Below are positions 26,723-34,998 of a stretch of DNA of 64,000 nt, in pieces (the first letter of the stretch is position 1; each line of letters starts with the position of its first letter). A model generated the notes under the pieces. That model searched no databases. It was not told where the DNA came from and worked only from the letters and a program-made list of their open reading frames with translations. This stretch comes from Curvibacter sp. PAE-UM (GTDB taxonomy: Bacteria; Pseudomonadota; Gammaproteobacteria; Burkholderiales; Burkholderiaceae_C): assembly GCF_001432305.1 (NCBI RefSeq), contig NZ_KQ483358.1, positions 2,479,822-2,543,821 on the forward strand, read 5' to 3'. The translations under genes and the position numbers were made by a program.

Positions 26723-28545
26723 CAGAACGCCTCTTCGGGAAATTCCGCACACGTCATGTCACGGGATTCCACCACCTTAAGCCAGGCGCCAATTTTCGGC
26801 AATTCATATCGGAAGAAAAAGCGGGTCGCGAGCAGGCGGCCGCGCTGGGCCATGTCCTGACTGTCCGGCTGGGCCGCCAAGGCAACCTCCAGCCAGATCC
26901 AGGCCAGCACCGTGTGGCCGAAAGCCTGCAAGTAGGGCACGGCATTGGCGAGGGCCTCGCCGGGCCGGCCGGTGGACCAGGCTGCTCTCGTCGTCGTGCC
27001 GACCTGCTGCAGAGCCTGGGCCAGTTGCGCGGCGTAGGGCGCCAGTTCGGCCTGTGCCTGTGCCCGCTGGATCGTGGCCGTCATGCGCCCCGCCAGCAGC
27101 TGCAGGCCGCGGCCCTCCTCCATCAGCACCTTGCGCCCCAGCAGGTCCAGGGCCTGGATGCCATGCGTGCCCTCATGGATCATGTTCAGGCGGTTGTCGC
27201 GCCAGTATTGCTCCACCGGAAAATCGCGTGTGTAGCCGTAGCCGCCGTGGATCTGGATGGCCAGGGAATTCGCTTCCAGACACCATTCACTGGGCCAGCT
27301 CTTGGCAATGGGCGTCAGCACCTCCAGCAGCAGGCGCGCCTCGTCGGCGTCCTCGGGCTTGCCGCTGTGCTGCTCGTCGACCAGGCGCGCGCAATAGAGC
27401 TGGAGGGCCAGGGAGCCCTCGCAATACGCCTTTTGCGCCAGCAGCATGCGCTTGATATCGGCGTGTTCGATGATGCGGATCTGGGGTTGGGCGGCATCTT
27501 TTCCAGCCGGTCCCATGGGACGGCCTTGCGGCCGGTTCTTCGCGTACTCCAGGCTGGCCTGGTAACCGGCCATGCCCAGCATGGTGGCCGCCATGCCGAT
27601 GCCGATGCGCGCCTCGTTCATCATGTGGAACATGCAGCGCAGGCCCTGGCCGGGTTGGCCGACCAGGTAGCCGACGGCCCCGGCCTCGCCGCGCACGGGG
27701 TACTTGCCTTCGCCGAAGTTCAGCAAGGTGTTGGTGGTGCCGCGCCAGCCGCATTTGTGGTTCAGGCCGGCCAGGGCCACGTCGTTGCGCTCTCCGGTCA
27801 GCTGGCCCTGGGTATCGACCAGTTTCTTGGGCACGATGAAAAGCGAGATGCCGCGTGTGCCGGGGATGGTCTTGCCATCCGGGCCGGGGATCTTGGCCAG
27901 CACCAGGTGGATGATGTTTTCGGTCAGCTCGTGTTCACCGGCCGAGATCCACATCTTGTTGCCCTTGAGGCGGTAGCGCGGACCCAGGGGGTCGTTCTGG
28001 TAATCGGTACCGTCGGGCAAAGCGCGCGTGGCGATGTCGCTCAGGGACGATCCCGCCTGCGGCTCGCTCAGGCACATGGTGCCGGAGAAACGCCCCGCGA
28101 ACTCGTTCTTTGCGAAGACCTCTTTCTGCAGATCCGTGCCGTGTGCCATCAGCAGGTTGGCATTGCCCGAAGTCAGCAGGCCCGAGCCGATGCTGATCGA
28201 GGCCATGGCGAAGAAGGAATTGGCCGCGGCCTCCACGGTATAGGGCAGCTGCATGCCGCCCACCTCGTAATCCTGCGCCGCGCTGAGCATGCCCGAGGCC
28301 GCGTAGGCCTTCTGCGCCTCGTGGGTCGCCTGCGGCAGGATCACCTTCTCGCCGTCGAAGCGCGGCTCTTCGATATCGACCGTGCGGTTGAACGGTGCGT
28401 ACTTCTCGCGTGCGATGCGTTCGCAGGTGTCGAGCACGGCGTCGAAGGTTTCGCGGTTGTGGTCCGCGAAACGCTCACGCTCATTCAGCGCATCGGCCGC
28501 GAGCCACTGGTAGAGAAGGAAGTCGAGGGTCTGCCGGTAGCTCAT
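26722..28545 (-). CDS. Acyl-CoA dehydrogenase with extended C terminus
   Basis: This 607-residue enzyme is of the long acyl-CoA dehydrogenase type (around 600 residues rather than 380-400). FAD-binding and substrate segments include FSGTMCLSEPQAGSSLSD near residue 154 and YRLKGNKMWISAG near residue 190. The candidate catalytic glutamate is in MIHEGTHGIQAL near residue 430. The last 130 residues are helical, as in acyl-CoA dehydrogenases with an extra C-terminal domain. It introduces the trans-2 double bond in beta-oxidation and passes electrons to ETF. It lies 18 bases after the thiolase, as expected of a fad operon. Confidence 0.95.
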   Translation of the reverse strand: MSYRQTLDFLLYQWLAADALNERERFADHNRETFDAVLDTCERIAREKYAPFNRTVDIEEPRFDGEKVILPQATHEAQKAYAASGMLSAAQDYEVGGMQLPYTVEAAANSFFAMASISIGSGLLTSGNANLLMAHGTDLQKEVFAKNEFAGRFSGTMCLSEPQAGSSLSDIATRALPDGTDYQNDPLGPRYRLKGNKMWISAGEHELTENIIHLVLAKIPGPDGKTIPGTRGISLFIVPKKLVDTQGQLTGERNDVALAGLNHKCGWRGTTNTLLNFGEGKYPVRGEAGAVGYLVGQPGQGLRCMFHMMNEARIGIGMAATMLGMAGYQASLEYAKNRPQGRPMGPAGKDAAQPQIRIIEHADIKRMLLAQKAYCEGSLALQLYCARLVDEQHSGKPEDADEARLLLEVLTPIAKSWPSEWCLEANSLAIQIHGGYGYTRDFPVEQYWRDNRLNMIHEGTHGIQALDLLGRKVLMEEGRGLQLLAGRMTATIQRAQAQAELAPYAAQLAQALQQVGTTTRAAWSTGRPGEALANAVPYLQAFGHTVLAWIWLEVALAAQPDSQDMAQRGRLLATRFFFRYELPKIGAWLKVVESRDMTCAEFPEEAF

Positions 28546-28563
28546 GGCGCGATGCGTCGGGTT

Positions 28564-29739
28564 TTACAGGACTTCGAAGACCCCGGCTGCGCCCATACCA
28601 CCACCGATGCACATGGTGACCACCACACGCTTGGCGCCACGGCGCTTGCCTTCGATCAGGGCGTGGCCGGTCAGGCGCTGGCCGCTGACGCCGTAGGGAT
28701 GGCCCACGGCGATGGCGCCGCCGTTGACGTTCAGGCGGTCGGCCGGGATGCCCAGCTTGTCGCGGCAGTAGAGCACCTGCACGGCGAAGGCTTCGTTCAG
28801 TTCCCAGAGATCGATGTCCGACACCTTCAGACCCAGGCGCTTGAGCACCTTGGGCACGGCAAAAACGGGGCCAATACCCATCTCGTCGGGCTCGCAACCG
28901 GCCACGGCAAAACCCAGGAACCGGCCCAGGGGCTTGAAACCGCGTTTGCTGGCCAGCTCTTCGCTCATGAGCACGCAAGCACCCGCGCCGTCGGAGAACT
29001 GGCTGGCATTGCCGGCAGAGATCACACCGCCTGGCATGGCCGGCTTGATGCCGCTGATGCCCTCTTTCGTCGTGCCTTCGCGCAGGCCTTCGTCGGCGCT
29101 GATCGTGACCTTCTTGGTGATGAGGCCCAGGGTCTTGTCGGCCACGCCGGCCGTCACCGTGATGGGAGCGATCTCGGCGTTGAACAGGCCGGCGGCCTGG
29201 GCCGCGCAGGCCCTCTGCTGGCTGGCGGCGCCGTACTCGTCCATCACGTCGCGACCGATGTTGTAGCGCTTGGCCACCTGCTCGGCGGTCTGCAGCATGT
29301 TCCAGTAGATCTCGGGCTTGGCCTTGAGCAGGGCCGGGTCCGTGATCATGTGGCGGTTGGCTTCGTTCTGCACGCAGGAGATGCTCTCGACGCCACCGGC
29401 AACAAAGACATCTCCCTCGCCGGCGATGATGCGTTGCGCGGCCATGGCGATGGTCTGCAGGCCCGAGGAACAAAAACGATTGACCGTGACACCCGAGACG
29501 GTGACCGGGCAGCCCGCAGCCAGGGCGATCTGGCGCGCGATGTTGGAGCCGGTGGCGCCCTCGGGCGTGGCGCAGCCCATGATCACGTCTTCCACCTCGG
29601 CGGCATCGATGCCGGCGCGCTGGATGGCGTGCTGCACGGCATGGCCGCCCAGGGTGGCGCCATGGGTCATGTTGAAAGCGCCCTTCCAGCTCTTGGCCAG
29701 GGGGGTGCGGGCGGTGGAAACGATAACGGCGGATGTCAT
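28564..29739 (-). CDS. fadA: Acetyl-CoA C-acyltransferase (thiolase)
   Basis: This 391-residue thiolase has the nucleophilic cysteine 90 (NRFCSSGLQ), the GHPYGVSG histidine near residue 343, and the C-terminal cysteine in MCIGGGMG. It carries out the final cleavage of 3-oxoacyl-CoA to acetyl-CoA in beta-oxidation. It is 28 bases downstream of the FadB/J-type gene and 18 bases upstream of the acyl-CoA dehydrogenase, a usual fadBA order. Whether it prefers long or short chains is not visible. Confidence 0.94.
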   Translation of the reverse strand: MTSAVIVSTARTPLAKSWKGAFNMTHGATLGGHAVQHAIQRAGIDAAEVEDVIMGCATPEGATGSNIARQIALAAGCPVTVSGVTVNRFCSSGLQTIAMAAQRIIAGEGDVFVAGGVESISCVQNEANRHMITDPALLKAKPEIYWNMLQTAEQVAKRYNIGRDVMDEYGAASQQRACAAQAAGLFNAEIAPITVTAGVADKTLGLITKKVTISADEGLREGTTKEGISGIKPAMPGGVISAGNASQFSDGAGACVLMSEELASKRGFKPLGRFLGFAVAGCEPDEMGIGPVFAVPKVLKRLGLKVSDIDLWELNEAFAVQVLYCRDKLGIPADRLNVNGGAIAVGHPYGVSGQRLTGHALIEGKRRGAKRVVVTMCIGGGMGAAGVFEVL

Positions 29740-29767
29740 GTCTTAATCTCCAGATCTAGGGCTCGGC

Positions 29768-31870
29768 TCAGCCGTTGAAGCTCTTGCCTTCGGCGACCAG
29801 CTTGGCCAAGAGGGGCGCGGGCTGCCAGAACTTGGCGTCGTCCAGTGGGTTCTGGGCGAAGCGTTGCATGCTCTGCGCCACGTTGAACAGGCCGATGGTG
29901 TCGGCATACTGCATGGGGCCACCACGGTGGATGGGAAAGCCGTAGCCAGTCAGATAGACCATGTCGATGTCGCTGGCGCGCGAGGCGATGCCCTCTTCCA
30001 GGATATGCGCGCCTTCGTTGACCAGGGCGTAGACCAGGCGCTGCACGATTTCCTCGTCAGAAATCTTGCGCGGGGTGATACCCATGTCCTTGCGGTGCTT
30101 CTCGATCATGTCCACCACCAGCGGGCTGGGGATGGCGTCGCGCTTGCCCGGTTTGTAGTCGTACCAGCCGGCGCCGGTCTTCTGGCCGTAACGACCCAGT
30201 TCGCAGAGCAGGTCGGCCGTCTTGCTGTACTTCATGTTCGGCTTCTCCACATACCGACGCTTGCGGATGGCCCAGCCAATGTCGTTGCCCGCCAGGTCGC
30301 CCATGCGGAAGGGGCCCATGGCGAAGCCGAATTTCTCGACCGCCTTGTCGACCTGCTCGGGCGTGGCGCCCTCCTCGATCAGGAAACCGGCCTGGCGGCT
30401 GTACTGCTCGATCATGCGGTTGCCGATGAAACCGTCGCAGACACCCGAGACCACCGCGGTCTTCTTGATGGTCTTGGCCACGGCCATCACGGTGGCCAGC
30501 ACGTCCTTGGCCGTTTTCGCGCCGCGGATCACTTCCAGCAGCTTCATCACATTGGCCGGGCTGAAGAAATGCAGGCCCACCACGTCCTGCGGGCGCTTGG
30601 TGAAGGAGGCGATCTTGTTGACGTCCAGCGTGGAGGTGTTGGAAGCCAGGATAGCACCGGGTTTCATCACCTCGTCGAGCTTCTTGAACACGGCTTCCTT
30701 GACACCCATCTCCTCGAACACGGCCTCGATCACGAGGTCGGCGTCCTTCAGATCCGCGTAGTTCAGCGTGGTCGAGAGCAGGGCCATGCGCTGCTCGTAC
30801 TTGTCCTGCTTGAGCTTGCCCTTGGTGACCTGGGCTTCATAGTTCTTGCGGATGGTGGCGAGGCCGCGGTCCAGGGCCTCCTGCTTCATCTCCAGCATCT
30901 TCACGGGGATGCCGGCATTCAGGAAGTTCATGGTGATGCCACCACCCATGGTGCCGGCGCCGATCACGGCGACAGCCTTGATCTCGCGCTTCGGGGTGTC
31001 TTCCGGCACGTCCGGGATCTTGGAGGCGGCGCGCTCGGCCGCGAAGATGTGGCGCAGTGCGCGGCACTCGGGCGTCCACATCAGGTTGATGAAGATCTCG
31101 CGCTCAAAGAGCAGGCCGTCGTCGAACTTCTTCTTGGTGGCGGCCTCGACGGCGTCGATGCATTTCAGCGGCGCCGGGAAATTCTTGCTCATGCCACCCA
31201 CCATATTGCGGGCGAACTGGAAGTAGGCATCGCCCAGCGGGTGCTTGGCCGGCAGGTTGCGCACCAGCGGCAAGGGACGTACATCGGCCTTCTCGCGGGC
31301 CAACGCCATCGCCTCGTCCATCAGGGACTCGTTGGACTTGGCCAGCTTGTCGAACAGCTTCTGGCCCGGCACCATGAGCAGCATCTCGCTGGGCACGGGC
31401 TCGCCGCTGACGATCATGTTCAGCGCGGGCTCCACACCCAGCGCACGCGGCAGGCGCTGCGTGCCGCCGGCGCCGGGGATCAGCCCCAGTTTCACTTCAG
31501 GCAGCGCGACCTTGCAGCCCGGCGCGGCAATACGGTAATGGCAGCCCAGGGGCAATTCCAGACCGCCGCCCATGGCGATGGTGTGCATGGCGGCCACCAC
31601 GGGCTTGGCCGAATTCTCGATCGCCAGGATGACGCTCAGCAGGTTCGGTTCCTGCAGGGCCTTGGGCGTGCCGAATTCCTTGATGTCGGCACCGCCCGAG
31701 AATGCCTTGCCGGCGCCCGTGATGACGATGGCCTTGACGGCGCCATCGGCGTTGGCCTTGGCCAGCGCCTCGGTGATGCCCTTGCGGGTTTCGTAGCCCA
31801 GGCCATTGACGGGCGGGTTGTTCAGCGTGATCACGGCGACGTCGCCATGCACCTTGTATTCAGCGCTCAT
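29768..31870 (-). CDS. fadB: Bifunctional enoyl-CoA hydratase/3-hydroxyacyl-CoA dehydrogenase
   Basis: This 700-residue multifunctional beta-oxidation protein has an N-terminal crotonase domain (GAGKAFSGGADIKEFG near residue 53, AMGGGLELPLG near 97, LPEVKLGLIPGAGG near 122). The NAD-binding hydroxyacyl-CoA dehydrogenase half contains AVIGAGTMGGGITMNF near residue 300, GLHFFSPANVMKLLEV, and a C-terminal domain. It performs hydration of enoyl-CoA and oxidation of the 3-hydroxyacyl-CoA. ATG at 31870 was chosen because it gives MSAEYKVHGDV; the 102-residue upstream reading frame runs through the 203-bp repeat and is spurious. It is the first gene of the operon, with a palindrome 31 bases upstream. 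Confidence 0.95.
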   Translation of the reverse strand: MSAEYKVHGDVAVITLNNPPVNGLGYETRKGITEALAKANADGAVKAIVITGAGKAFSGGADIKEFGTPKALQEPNLLSVILAIENSAKPVVAAMHTIAMGGGLELPLGCHYRIAAPGCKVALPEVKLGLIPGAGGTQRLPRALGVEPALNMIVSGEPVPSEMLLMVPGQKLFDKLAKSNESLMDEAMALAREKADVRPLPLVRNLPAKHPLGDAYFQFARNMVGGMSKNFPAPLKCIDAVEAATKKKFDDGLLFEREIFINLMWTPECRALRHIFAAERAASKIPDVPEDTPKREIKAVAVIGAGTMGGGITMNFLNAGIPVKMLEMKQEALDRGLATIRKNYEAQVTKGKLKQDKYEQRMALLSTTLNYADLKDADLVIEAVFEEMGVKEAVFKKLDEVMKPGAILASNTSTLDVNKIASFTKRPQDVVGLHFFSPANVMKLLEVIRGAKTAKDVLATVMAVAKTIKKTAVVSGVCDGFIGNRMIEQYSRQAGFLIEEGATPEQVDKAVEKFGFAMGPFRMGDLAGNDIGWAIRKRRYVEKPNMKYSKTADLLCELGRYGQKTGAGWYDYKPGKRDAIPSPLVVDMIEKHRKDMGITPRKISDEEIVQRLVYALVNEGAHILEEGIASRASDIDMVYLTGYGFPIHRGGPMQYADTIGLFNVAQSMQRFAQNPLDDAKFWQPAPLLAKLVAEGKSFNG

Positions 31871-31900
31871 GCTTGCGTTCCTCGGGTGGCTCAGAAAATA

Positions 31901-31912
31901 GAACGATCGTTC
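31901..31912. promoter_or_regulatory. Perfect 12-bp palindrome upstream of the lipid operon (TetR-type operator candidate)
   Basis: GAACGATCGTTC is a perfect palindrome, flanked by AT-rich sequence and located 31 bases upstream of the start codon of the FadB/J-type gene. Betaproteobacterial fatty-acid degradation genes are often controlled by TetR-family repressors (FadP or PsrA type) that bind palindromes of this kind; that is from memory. No regulator gene is seen in the window. Confidence 0.6.
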
Positions 31913-32004
31913 GATTTTTGATTGTAAAAGGTTTATGTTGCGATGCAACGAGGGTTTGTCACGGCTGGGACAAGCTCTCCACTGTGCCGGCGCACAGCCC
32001 TCCA

Positions 32005-32207
32005 AACTTGTGAAGAAATCGTAGCGAGCGGCCCGAGGGCAAGGCGGACGGAGCGCAGCCACCGGAACGTACTTCCTGTACGTGAGGATGGTGACAACGC
32101 AGTTGCGGCGTAGGCTAACTTTTGCACGGCAAAAGTTAAGCGCAGCGGCCGGAGCCAACACCGCCCAACGCGGCAATCGGGTCGCGCAGTAGATTTATTC
32201 ACAAGTT
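32005..32207 (-). repeat. 203-bp repeat with terminal inverted repeats, copy B (inverted relative to copy A)
   Basis: This is the reverse-oriented partner of the repeat at 21057-21259, with 13 differences over the length. Its ends AACTTGTGAAGAAATC and GATTTATTCACAAGTT match as inverted repeats at 15 of 16 positions. The central hairpin lies at 32116-32138 with the same 10-bp stem but three different loop bases. It ends 1 base before the livF stop codon and lies upstream of the lipid operon. A short non-autonomous element or an intergenic regulatory repeat are the two main options. The 338 bases between the livF stop and the fadB start hold this repeat and the palindrome and nothing else visible. 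Confidence 0.75.
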
Positions 32208-32208
32208 T

Positions 32209-32913
32209 TCAGACTTCCAGCCACTCCTTGCGGGTATAGCTGTCGTTGCGCAGCGCTTCGGGGGTGCCCTCGAAGACGATGCTGCCGTGCCCCATGACCA
32301 GGGCGCGGTCGGAGATGGCCATGGCGATGGTCAGTTTCTGCTCGATCAGCAGCACCGAGATGCCGCGGTCCTTGAGCGTCTTCAGGTACTGGCCCACCAG
32401 TTCCACGATCTTGGGCGCCAGACCTTCGGTCGGCTCGTCGATGATGATGAGGTCCGGGTCGCCCATGAGGGTGCGGCACAGGGTCAGCATCTGCTGCTCG
32501 CCGCCCGAGAGCACGCCGGCCTCGGTGTGCTGGCGTTCCTTGAGGCGCGGGAACATGGCGTACATGTCGTCGAAACTCCAGCGGCTCTTGCGGCCCCGGC
32601 CCTTCTCGCCCAGCATCAGGTTCTGGTGCACGGTCAGGTCGGGGAATATCTCCCGGTTTTCCGGTACGTAGCCGACACCGAGGTGCGCAATCTCGAAGGC
32701 CTTCTTGCCCTGGATCTCCTCGCCCCGCCATTTCACGCTGCCCGCGCAGTCCACCAGGCCCATGACCGCCTTGGCCGTGGTCGAGCGGCCCGAGCCGTTG
32801 CGCCCCAGCAGGGCCACGATCTCGCCGGGCTGCACCTCGAAATGCACACCATGCAGCACATGGCTCTTGCCATAAAAGGCGTGCAGGCTCTCAACTTTGA
32901 GCAAAGCCGTCAT
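32209..32913 (-). CDS. livF: Branched-chain-type ABC transporter ATPase LivF, with Walker A arginine
   Basis: This 234-residue ATPase of the Liv family has the Walker A LLGRNGSGRST with arginine at the position of the invariant lysine. Further motifs are the ABC signature LSGGEQQM and the Walker B LIIIDEPTEGL. It pairs with LivG and drives the LivHM permease. ATG at 32913 gives MTALLKVESLHAFYGKSH; the longer reading frame upstream overlaps livG and is wrong. It is separated from the livG stop by one base. The adjoining 203-bp repeat lies immediately after the stop. Confidence 0.93.
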   Translation of the reverse strand: MTALLKVESLHAFYGKSHVLHGVHFEVQPGEIVALLGRNGSGRSTTAKAVMGLVDCAGSVKWRGEEIQGKKAFEIAHLGVGYVPENREIFPDLTVHQNLMLGEKGRGRKSRWSFDDMYAMFPRLKERQHTEAGVLSGGEQQMLTLCRTLMGDPDLIIIDEPTEGLAPKIVELVGQYLKTLKDRGISVLLIEQKLTIAMAISDRALVMGHGSIVFEGTPEALRNDSYTRKEWLEV

Positions 32914-32914
32914 A

Positions 32915-33706
32915 TCAATGTCCCCCCGCCTGCGAATCGGCCACGGGCGAGCCCAGGTAGGCCTCCTGCACGCGCGCATTGGAGCGCACCGCTTCCGGTG
33001 TGTCGAAGGCCAGCAGCTCGCCATAGACCACCACGGCGATCTTGTCGGCCAGGCCGAACACCACGCCCATGTCGTGCTCCACCGTCAGCAGGGTCTTGCC
33101 CTCGGTGACCTCGCGGATCAGCTTGATGAATCGCGTAGTCTCGCTCTTGCTCATGCCGGCCGTGGGCTCGTCCAGCAGGATCACGCTGGCGCCGCCGGCG
33201 ATGGTGACGCCGATCTCCAACGCGCGCTGTTCGGCATAAGTCAGGTTCACGGCCAGGATGTCGCGCTTCTTGTCCAGGCGGATCATCTCCAGCAGTTCCT
33301 CGGTGCGGTCGTTGGCGTCTTCCAGGTCGGCCAGGAACTTGAAGAAGGTGTAGCGGTAACCCAGGCTCCAGAGCACGGCACAACGCAGGTTCTCGAACAC
33401 ACTGAGCTTGGGGAAGATGTTGGTGATCTGGAAGCTGCGTGCCAGGCCCATGCGGTTGATCTCGTAGGGCTTCATGCCGTCGATGCGCTTGCCGTGCAGC
33501 AGGACCTCGCCGCTGGTGGGGCCGAAACGCCCGCTGATCAGGTTGAACAGCGTGGACTTGCCGGCACCGTTGGGGCCGATCACGGCCACACGTTCGCCGG
33601 CTTGCACCGCCAGATCGACACCACGGATGATTTCGGTCTTGCCAAAACTCTTGCGCAAATCCTTGAGCTCCAGTGCGGGCTGCTTCATGTGGTCTGCCCC
33701 GCTCAT
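32915..33706 (-). CDS. livG: Branched-chain-type ABC transporter ATPase LivG
   Basis: This 263-residue ATPase has the canonical Walker A GPNGAGKST, the LivG-type NLTYAEQR signature, and Walker B VILLDEPTAGM. The DXXHR-type switch histidine is in VEHDMG. It is the second ATPase in the Liv operon, and the intact Walker A contrasts with the altered one in LivF. The ATG at 33706 overlaps the livM stop (ATGA), and GGAGGG stands 8 bases before it. Confidence 0.95.
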   Translation of the reverse strand: MSGADHMKQPALELKDLRKSFGKTEIIRGVDLAVQAGERVAVIGPNGAGKSTLFNLISGRFGPTSGEVLLHGKRIDGMKPYEINRMGLARSFQITNIFPKLSVFENLRCAVLWSLGYRYTFFKFLADLEDANDRTEELLEMIRLDKKRDILAVNLTYAEQRALEIGVTIAGGASVILLDEPTAGMSKSETTRFIKLIREVTEGKTLLTVEHDMGVVFGLADKIAVVVYGELLAFDTPEAVRSNARVQEAYLGSPVADSQAGGH

Positions 33707-34995
33707 AGCGCTTCCCTCCGCTTGATTTCCTTCTCGATATCCTCCTGGACCTCGCCCCATTCATGCACATAGTGCCGGCGACAGAGCTCGAACAGGCCCA
33801 GCCCCGTCAGCATCACGAAGGCTCCGCCGAACCAGTGGTCCGGGCTGTGCGCATTGAGCGGGATGCCGATGAAACGCAGCTCCGGCCCCAGGGAAAGATT
33901 GAGCTGCAGGTGGTAGACCATCTCGATCAGCACCGCCGCCCCCACCAGCAGGACCAGGGCCGAGATGGCCAGGCCCAGGTAGCTGACCCAGAGCTTGCGC
34001 AGGAAACCGAAACTGGCCACGCGCAGGTTCATCATGAACAGGCTGGCGATGCCGCCTGGGGCGTACATCACCATGAACACGAAGATCAGGCCGAGGTACA
34101 GCAGCCAGGCCTTGGTGATCTCCGACAGCAGCACCGAGGCCAGCACCATCAGCACCCCGCCGATGATGGGACCGAAGAAGAAGGTGGCGCCGCCCAGGAA
34201 GGTGAACAGCAGGTAGGCGCCGGAGCGTATTCCGCTCACCACTTCGGCCGTGACGATCTCGAACAGGATAACACCCAGTCCCCCCGCGATGCCGGCAAAA
34301 AAGCCCGAGATGATGAAGGCCATGTAACGCACGCGCTGGGTGCTGTAGCCGATGAACTCCACCCGCTCCGGGTTGTCACGCACGGCATTGAGGATGCGGC
34401 CCAGAGGCGTGCGGGTGAAGGCGAACATGAGCGCCACGCAGACGAAGGTGTAGACCGCGATCAGGTAGTAGACCTGGGTCCCCGGCCCGAAGCTGATGCC
34501 GAAGACGGATGATCCCACGACCCGGTTGCCCGAGACGCCGGCCTCGCCGCCGAAGAACTCCGAGAACATCAGCGACATGGCGAACACCAGCTCGGCCAGG
34601 CCCAGCGTGATCATCGCAAAGGGTGTGCCGGACTTGCGTGTCGTCACATAACCAAAGAGCACCGCAAAACCCATACCGGCGAAGCCGCCAATGATGGGCA
34701 GCAGGCTCACGGGGATGGGCAGGGTTCCCTTGCTGACCATGTTCAGGGCATGGATGGCCATGTAGGAGCCCAGGCCCGAATAGACCGCGTGGCCGAAGCT
34801 CAGCATGCCGCCCTGCCCCAGCAGGATGTTGTAGGACAGGCAGGCGATGATGGCGATGCCCATCTGCGAGAGCATGGTCACCGACAGGCTGCTGGTGAAC
34901 AGCTTGGGCACAAAGAGCAGCAGCAGGGCAAAGAAACCCCAGATGATCCAGCGGCCAACGTTGTAAGGCTTGAATTCGTAATATTGCTTGGCCAT
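33703..34995 (-). CDS. livM: Branched-chain-type ABC permease LivM with C-terminal extension
   Basis: This 430-residue inner-membrane permease has many hydrophobic helices, the LivM core (QGGMLSFGHAVYSGLGSY, NPERVEFIGYSTQRVRY) and FAGIAGGLGVILFEIV in the region of the coupling loop. LivM is often 330-420 residues. This one has an extra C-terminal pair of membrane helices and a charged tail (VQEDIEKEIKRREAL) that could contact the ATPases. It is 3 bases from livH and overlaps livG. Confidence 0.94.
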   Translation of the reverse strand: MAKQYYEFKPYNVGRWIIWGFFALLLLFVPKLFTSSLSVTMLSQMGIAIIACLSYNILLGQGGMLSFGHAVYSGLGSYMAIHALNMVSKGTLPIPVSLLPIIGGFAGMGFAVLFGYVTTRKSGTPFAMITLGLAELVFAMSLMFSEFFGGEAGVSGNRVVGSSVFGISFGPGTQVYYLIAVYTFVCVALMFAFTRTPLGRILNAVRDNPERVEFIGYSTQRVRYMAFIISGFFAGIAGGLGVILFEIVTAEVVSGIRSGAYLLFTFLGGATFFFGPIIGGVLMVLASVLLSEITKAWLLYLGLIFVFMVMYAPGGIASLFMMNLRVASFGFLRKLWVSYLGLAISALVLLVGAAVLIEMVYHLQLNLSLGPELRFIGIPLNAHSPDHWFGGAFVMLTGLGLFELCRRHYVHEWGEVQEDIEKEIKRREAL

Positions 34996-34998
34996 GAC

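Noticed and set aside
26716-29778. A 1020-residue open frame on the plus strand
   Set aside because: It is antisense to the acyl-CoA dehydrogenase and thiolase genes, which have full family signatures. The translation is a low-complexity His/Gly/Leu-rich text typical of GC-rich antisense frames.
29864-31921. A 685-residue open frame on the plus strand
   Set aside because: It mirrors the FadB/J-type gene on the other strand and has no recognisable domain.
31871-32176. N-terminal extension of the FadB/J frame through copy B of the 203-bp repeat
   Set aside because: The extension translates the repeat, and the same peptide appears from copy A at 21103-21240. The family start is the ATG at 31870.
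32165-32215. A target-site duplication for copy B of the 203-bp repeat
   Set aside because: The bases outside the two terminal repeats (CTCCA on one side and TTCAG on the other) do not match, so insertion by a standard transposase is not shown.
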